From: Giesbergeria sp.
GTDB lineage: Bacteria; Pseudomonadota; Gammaproteobacteria; Burkholderiales; Burkholderiaceae_C
Assembly: GCA_030690515.1 (NCBI GenBank)
Contig: JAUYGP010000607.1
Location: 1 to 7,934, forward strand
DNA: 7,934 nt
Direction: 5' to 3'
Positions 5,043-7,934 of the stretch are shown in pieces (the first letter of the stretch is position 1; every line of letters begins with the position of its first letter). A program made the translations under genes and the position numbers. The notes beneath the pieces are model-generated. The model worked only from the letters and a program-made list of their open reading frames with translations. It made no database searches and had not been told where the DNA came from.

Positions 5043-6380
5043 ATGGCCACTATCCTCCAACACCTCCCTCTCAGCCAGAAGGTCGGCATCGCGTTTTCCG
5101 GCGGCCTGGACACCAGCGCCGCACTGCTCTGGATGAAGCAAAAGGGTGCCCTGCCCTACGCCTACACCGCCAACCTCGGCCAGCCCGACGAGCCCGACTA
5201 CGACGCCATTCCGCGCAAGGCCATGGAATATGGCGCTGAGAAGGCCCGCCTCATCGACTGCCGCACCCAGCTGGCCCACGAAGGCATTGCCGCGCTGCAA
5301 TGTGGTGCATTCCACATCAGCACCGGTGGCCTGACCTACTTCAACACCACGCCGCTGGGCCGCGCCGTCACCGGCACCATGCTGGTGGCTGCGATGAAGG
5401 AAGACGACGTCAACATCTGGGGCGACGGCAGCACCTTCAAGGGCAACGACATCGAGCGCTTCTACCGCTATGGCCTGCTCACCAACCCTTCGCTCAAGAT
5501 CTACAAGCCCTGGCTCGATCAGCTCTTCATCGACGAGCTTGGCGGCCGCGCCGAAATGTCGGCCTTCATGACCGCCAACGGCTTTGGCTACAAGATGAGC
5601 GCCGAGAAGGCCTACAGCACCGACAGCAACATGCTCGGAGCCACACACGAGGCCAAAGACCTCGAGTTTCTGAACAGCGGCATCCGCATCGTCAACCCGA
5701 TCATGGGCGTGGCTTTCTGGAAGGAAGACGTCGCCGTCAAGGCCGAAGAAGTCTCGGTGCGCTTTGAAGAAGGCCAACCGGTGGCACTGAACGGCATCGA
5801 GTTCAGCGACCCGGTGGAACTCATCCTGGAAGCCAACCGCATCGGCGGCCGCCATGGCCTGGGCATGAGCGACCAGATCGAAAACCGCATCATCGAGGCC
5901 AAGAGCCGTGGCATCTACGAAGCCCCGGGTCTCGCGCTTCTGCACATCGCCTACGAGCGCCTGGTGACCGGCATCCACAACGAGGACACCATTGAGCAGT
6001 ACCGCATGAACGGCCTCAAACTCGGCCGCCTGCTCTACCAGGGCCGCTGGTTCGACCCCCAGGCCATCATGCTGCGCGAGAGTGCCCAGCGCTGGATCGC
6101 ACGCGCCGTCACCGGCACCGTGACGCTGGAGCTGCGCCGGGGCAACGACTACTCGCTGCTCAACACCGAGAGCCCGAACCTCACCTACCACCCCGAGCGC
6201 CTGTCGATGGAGAAGGTGGAAGACGCGCCTTTCTCGCCGCAAGACCGCATCGGCCAGCTCACCATGCGCAACCTCGACATCGTGGACACACGCGCCAAGC
6301 TGGGCATCTACGCTAAGAGCGGCCTGCTGTCGCTGGGCGGCAATGCAGCGTTGGCGCAGCTGGGCAACGACGAAAAGTAA
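5043..6380 (+). CDS. argG: Argininosuccinate synthase
   Basis: ArgG condenses citrulline and aspartate, with ATP cleaved to AMP and pyrophosphate, to form argininosuccinate, the penultimate step of arginine synthesis in the cytoplasm. The 445-residue product is close to E. coli ArgG (447 residues) over its whole length and belongs to that longer subfamily. The pyrophosphatase-type P-loop AFSGGLDTS is at 17-25, and YTANLGQPDE at 41-50. TYFNTTPLGRAVTGTMLV, WGDGSTFKGNDIERFYRYG, EKAYSTDSNMLGATHEAKDL and GGRHGLGMSDQIENRIIEAK follow in order. The start MATILQHLPL matches the E. coli start. The ribosome-binding site is weak (GGA, nine bases upstream), which suggests some dependence on translation of ppnP. 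Only the last 15 or so residues diverge from E. coli. No attenuator or obvious ARG box was recognised upstream. Confidence 0.98.
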   Translation: MATILQHLPLSQKVGIAFSGGLDTSAALLWMKQKGALPYAYTANLGQPDEPDYDAIPRKAMEYGAEKARLIDCRTQLAHEGIAALQCGAFHISTGGLTYFNTTPLGRAVTGTMLVAAMKEDDVNIWGDGSTFKGNDIERFYRYGLLTNPSLKIYKPWLDQLFIDELGGRAEMSAFMTANGFGYKMSAEKAYSTDSNMLGATHEAKDLEFLNSGIRIVNPIMGVAFWKEDVAVKAEEVSVRFEEGQPVALNGIEFSDPVELILEANRIGGRHGLGMSDQIENRIIEAKSRGIYEAPGLALLHIAYERLVTGIHNEDTIEQYRMNGLKLGRLLYQGRWFDPQAIMLRESAQRWIARAVTGTVTLELRRGNDYSLLNTESPNLTYHPERLSMEKVEDAPFSPQDRIGQLTMRNLDIVDTRAKLGIYAKSGLLSLGGNAALAQLGNDEK

Positions 6381-6399
6381 ACCCAAGCGCCGTACACTC

Positions 6400-6428
6400 A
6401 AAAAAAACCGCCTTCGGGCGGTTTTTTA
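6400..6428. terminator. Bidirectional terminator between argG and murB
   Basis: An 11-pair stem is formed by an A-run plus CCGCC (6402-6412) and GGCGG plus a T-run (6417-6427), closed by a stable TTCG tetraloop. T-runs follow the GC stem on both strands, so it can stop argG on the plus strand and murB on the minus strand. It starts 20 bases after the argG stop codon. Confidence 0.93.
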
Positions 6429-6443
6429 TGGTCTTTTATGCCT

Positions 6444-6486
6444 CTAGCGCTTATGCATAAAGCGCTAGCAGCTATCAATTTTGATA
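6444..6486. repeat. REP-like double palindrome at the 3' end of murB
   Basis: A perfect 9-base inverted repeat (CTAGCGCTT 6444-6452, AAGCGCTAG 6460-6468) surrounds a 7-base centre ATGCATA. Bases 6451-6460 are themselves a perfect palindrome (TTATGCATAA). It is followed by a second inverted repeat, TATCAA (6473-6478) and TTGATA (6481-6486), that ends one base before the murB stop codon. I recall AGCGCT/AGCAGCTAT/TCAATTTT-type elements as frequent intergenic repeats in Comamonadaceae genomes, but only this copy is in the window. The structure is seen directly; the repeat-family assignment is from memory. Confidence 0.7.
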
Positions 6487-6487
6487 T

Positions 6488-7561
6488 CTACACCACCACC
6501 GGCTCCGGCTCCAGCCGGATGCCAAAGCGCTCATACACGCTGGTCTGGATGGCCTTGGCCAGCGTCATCACCTCGCCGCCGGTCACGCTGTCAGCGCCGT
6601 GGCCGCGGTTGACCAGCACCAGCGCCTGCTTTTCATACACTGCCGCTTTGCCCACGGTTTTGCCCTTCCAGCCGCAGGCGTCGATGAGCCAGCCAGCCGC
6701 CAGCTTGATACGGCCGTCGGGCAGTGCGTAGTGCACGATTTTGGGGTCGCGGGCGATGATGTCCTGGCACTGCTCGGGCGTGACGGTGGGGTTCTTGAAG
6801 AAACTGCCGGCGTTGCCGATGACGGCGGGGTCGGGCAGCTTGGCACGGCGGATGTCGCACACCCAGTTAAAAATTTGCAGCGCTGTGGGCTGGGCCGCGC
6901 CCGCCTCCTGCGCGCGACGCTCCAGCTCCAGGTAACCCAGCTCGGGGCGCCACACCTTGGGCAGGCGAAAGCGCACCTGGGTAATGACTGCGCGGCCCGC
7001 CAAGCCCATGCCACGCGGCAGGCTGCCCGTACCATCAACGGCAGCCGGTGCGTGTTTGAACACCGAATCGCGGTAACCAAAGCCGCATTGCGCGGCGTCG
7101 AGCGAAAAAGGCTTGCGGGTGGCCAGGTCGATGGCGTCCAGCGAATCAAAGCGGTCTTGCAGCTCCACGCCATAGGCGCCGATGTTCTGCACGGGCGCAG
7201 CGCCTACGGTGCCAGGAATGAGCGCCAGGTTTTCCAGCCCGGGCCAACCCTGCGCCAGGGTCCAAGCCACGGTGTCATGCCAGGGCTCACCCGCGCCCAC
7301 TTCGACAATCCAGGCATCGGGGGTCTCCCGCACCAGCCTGCGGCCCATGATCTCGACCTTCAACACCACGGACTTGACGTCCCCGGTGAGGACAATATTG
7401 CTCCCGCCGCCCAACACAAACACGGGCGCCTGGCCGATGAGGGGGTCGGCCCGCAGGGCGGCAATATCCTGCGCAGAGCGCACCCGCACCAAGGTTTCGG
7501 CACGCGCAACGATGCCAAAGGTGTTGTACGGCTGCAGCGACACGTTTTTCTCGACTAACAT
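6488..7561 (-). CDS. murB: UDP-N-acetylenolpyruvoylglucosamine reductase
   Basis: MurB is the FAD-dependent cytoplasmic enzyme that uses NADPH to reduce UDP-GlcNAc-enolpyruvate to UDP-MurNAc, an early step in peptidoglycan synthesis. The 357-residue product is the E. coli-like type I form (E. coli 342). The FAD-binding segment FVLGGGSN ends at 55, VGAGEPWH is at 88-95 and GLENLALIPGTVGAAPVQNIGAYG at 108-131. FGYRDSVFKH is at 161-170, GNAGSFFKNP at 249-258 with the proton-donor Ser253, and the C-terminal LEPE (350-353) carries the catalytic Glu. Compared with E. coli there is a short extra segment at about 171-190 and an abrupt end four residues after LEPE. The start at 7561 is chosen because homology begins at VSLQPYNTFG. 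The frame stays open for 120 more codons, but those run antisense through yajQ. No Shine-Dalgarno sequence is present. Confidence 0.97.
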   Translation of the reverse strand: MLVEKNVSLQPYNTFGIVARAETLVRVRSAQDIAALRADPLIGQAPVFVLGGGSNIVLTGDVKSVVLKVEIMGRRLVRETPDAWIVEVGAGEPWHDTVAWTLAQGWPGLENLALIPGTVGAAPVQNIGAYGVELQDRFDSLDAIDLATRKPFSLDAAQCGFGYRDSVFKHAPAAVDGTGSLPRGMGLAGRAVITQVRFRLPKVWRPELGYLELERRAQEAGAAQPTALQIFNWVCDIRRAKLPDPAVIGNAGSFFKNPTVTPEQCQDIIARDPKIVHYALPDGRIKLAAGWLIDACGWKGKTVGKAAVYEKQALVLVNRGHGADSVTGGEVMTLAKAIQTSVYERFGIRLEPEPVVV

Positions 7562-7568
7562 TGCTCGG

Positions 7569-7577
7569 ATTGTCGCA
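7569..7577 (-). promoter_or_regulatory. Candidate extended -10 element of murB
   Basis: On the minus strand, TG then GCGACAAT-type sequence gives TGCGACAAT, an extended -10 form in which GACAAT (7574-7569) matches four of six consensus bases. It ends seven bases before the murB ATG, so transcription would begin about at the start codon. The same GCGACAATCC ten-mer precedes folC. No -35 box is evident, which extended -10 promoters can tolerate. Confidence 0.33.
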
Positions 7578-7622
7578 CCCGGCCCTTTGCCACGCGACGC
7601 GCTGATTGGAGAAAAACCCGCC

Positions 7623-7934
7623 ATGCCTACTTTTGATACCGTTTGTGAAGCCGATTTTGTCGAAGTGAAAAATGCCGTGGAGAACGCGGCCAAGGAAATT
7701 GGCACCCGTTTCGACTTCAAAGGCACTTCGGCTGGCATCGAGCTCAAGGACAAGGAAATCACCTTGTTCGGTGACGCCGAGTTCCAGCTCAGCCAGGTGG
7801 AAGACCTGCTGCGCAACAAGCTGACCAAGCGCAACGTCGATGTACGCTTTCTCGACATCGGCAAGCCGCAAAAGATCGGCGGCGACAAGGTCAAACAGGT
7901 CATCAAGGTGCGCAACGGCATCGACAGCGAACTG
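7623..7934 (+). CDS. yajQ: YajQ-family (DUF520) nucleotide-binding protein, 3' end outside window
   Basis: The first 104 codons of a YajQ-family protein; E. coli YajQ has 163 residues, so about 55-60 are missing at the right edge. The N-terminus MPTFDTVCEADFVEVKNAVE (1-20) matches the family start MPSFDIVSE, and NAAKEIGTRFDFKG (21-34) is the strongest family signature. A second segment, EFQLSQVEDLLRNKLTKRNVDV (53-74), follows. Family members are small two-domain cytoplasmic proteins reported to bind nucleic acid or nucleotides. A Xanthomonas member binds cyclic di-GMP and acts with a transcription factor in virulence; whether this one does cannot be told from the sequence. The start at 7623 has a GGAG site (7608-7611) 11 bases upstream, slightly far but clear. 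It is divergent from murB across 61 bases. Confidence 0.95.
   Translation, partial: MPTFDTVCEADFVEVKNAVENAAKEIGTRFDFKGTSAGIELKDKEITLFGDAEFQLSQVEDLLRNKLTKRNVDVRFLDIGKPQKIGGDKVKQVIKVRNGIDSEL

Noticed and set aside
5013..6401. 462-codon open frame on the minus strand opposite argG
   Set aside because: It lies wholly antisense to a certain argG, its Val/Ala/Asp/His-rich product resembles no family, and long antisense frames are expected opposite GC-rich, strongly codon-biased genes.
6599..7558. 319-codon open frame on the plus strand opposite murB
   Set aside because: It is the codon-biased shadow of murB, with a His/Gln/Arg-rich product of no recognisable family and no ribosome-binding site.
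7562..7921. 120-codon upstream extension of murB to an ATG at 7921
   Set aside because: The extension is antisense to yajQ, is Ser/Leu-rich without homology, and MurB homology begins at the ATG at 7561.
1..7934. Search for mobile elements, phage, toxin-antitoxin, defence, CRISPR or RNA genes
   Set aside because: All the coding space is filled by housekeeping genes. No array of spaced repeats, transposase, integrase, tRNA cloverleaf or rRNA sequence was recognised on either strand.

Overview
The window looks like core chromosome of a GC-rich betaproteobacterium, most likely a member of the Comamonadaceae (Acidovorax/Comamonas/Rhodoferax type). The evidence is the protein sequences, the folC-dedD-cvpA-purF order, and an intergenic palindrome that I recall as abundant in that family. 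No tRNA, rRNA, CRISPR array, insertion sequence, phage gene or defence gene is visible. This is a housekeeping region, and I did not find an undescribed multi-gene system in it.

Left part (1-3367, minus strand): a compact cluster read right to left as folC (folylpolyglutamate/dihydrofolate synthase), a SPOR-domain membrane protein in the dedD position, cvpA and purF (cut by the window edge). The first three genes are separated by only 24 and 15 bases. purF is separated from cvpA by 92 bases holding three consecutive hairpins. One hairpin arm could alternatively pair with the purF ribosome-binding region.

Middle part (3415-6380, plus strand): an ArsC/Spx-fold protein of the YffB type diverges from folC across 47 bases. 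Then come a secreted glycine-zipper protein with its own strong ribosome-binding site and terminator, and ppnP (nucleoside phosphorylase) followed 26 bases later by argG (argininosuccinate synthase).

Right part (6381-7934): argG and murB converge on a bidirectional terminator (6400-6428) and a REP-like double palindrome (6444-6486) that abuts the murB stop codon. murB (minus strand) diverges across 61 bases from a yajQ-family gene that runs off the right edge.

Functionally the genes cover purine and folate metabolism (purF, folC), nucleoside salvage (ppnP), arginine synthesis (argG), peptidoglycan synthesis and septation (murB, SPOR protein) and the envelope (glycine-zipper protein). The observations most worth a second look are the purF leader, the shared GCGACAATCC element just upstream of folC and murB (predicting near-leaderless transcripts), the REP-like palindrome at the murB 3' end, and the duplicated Cys motif framing the glycine zipper.
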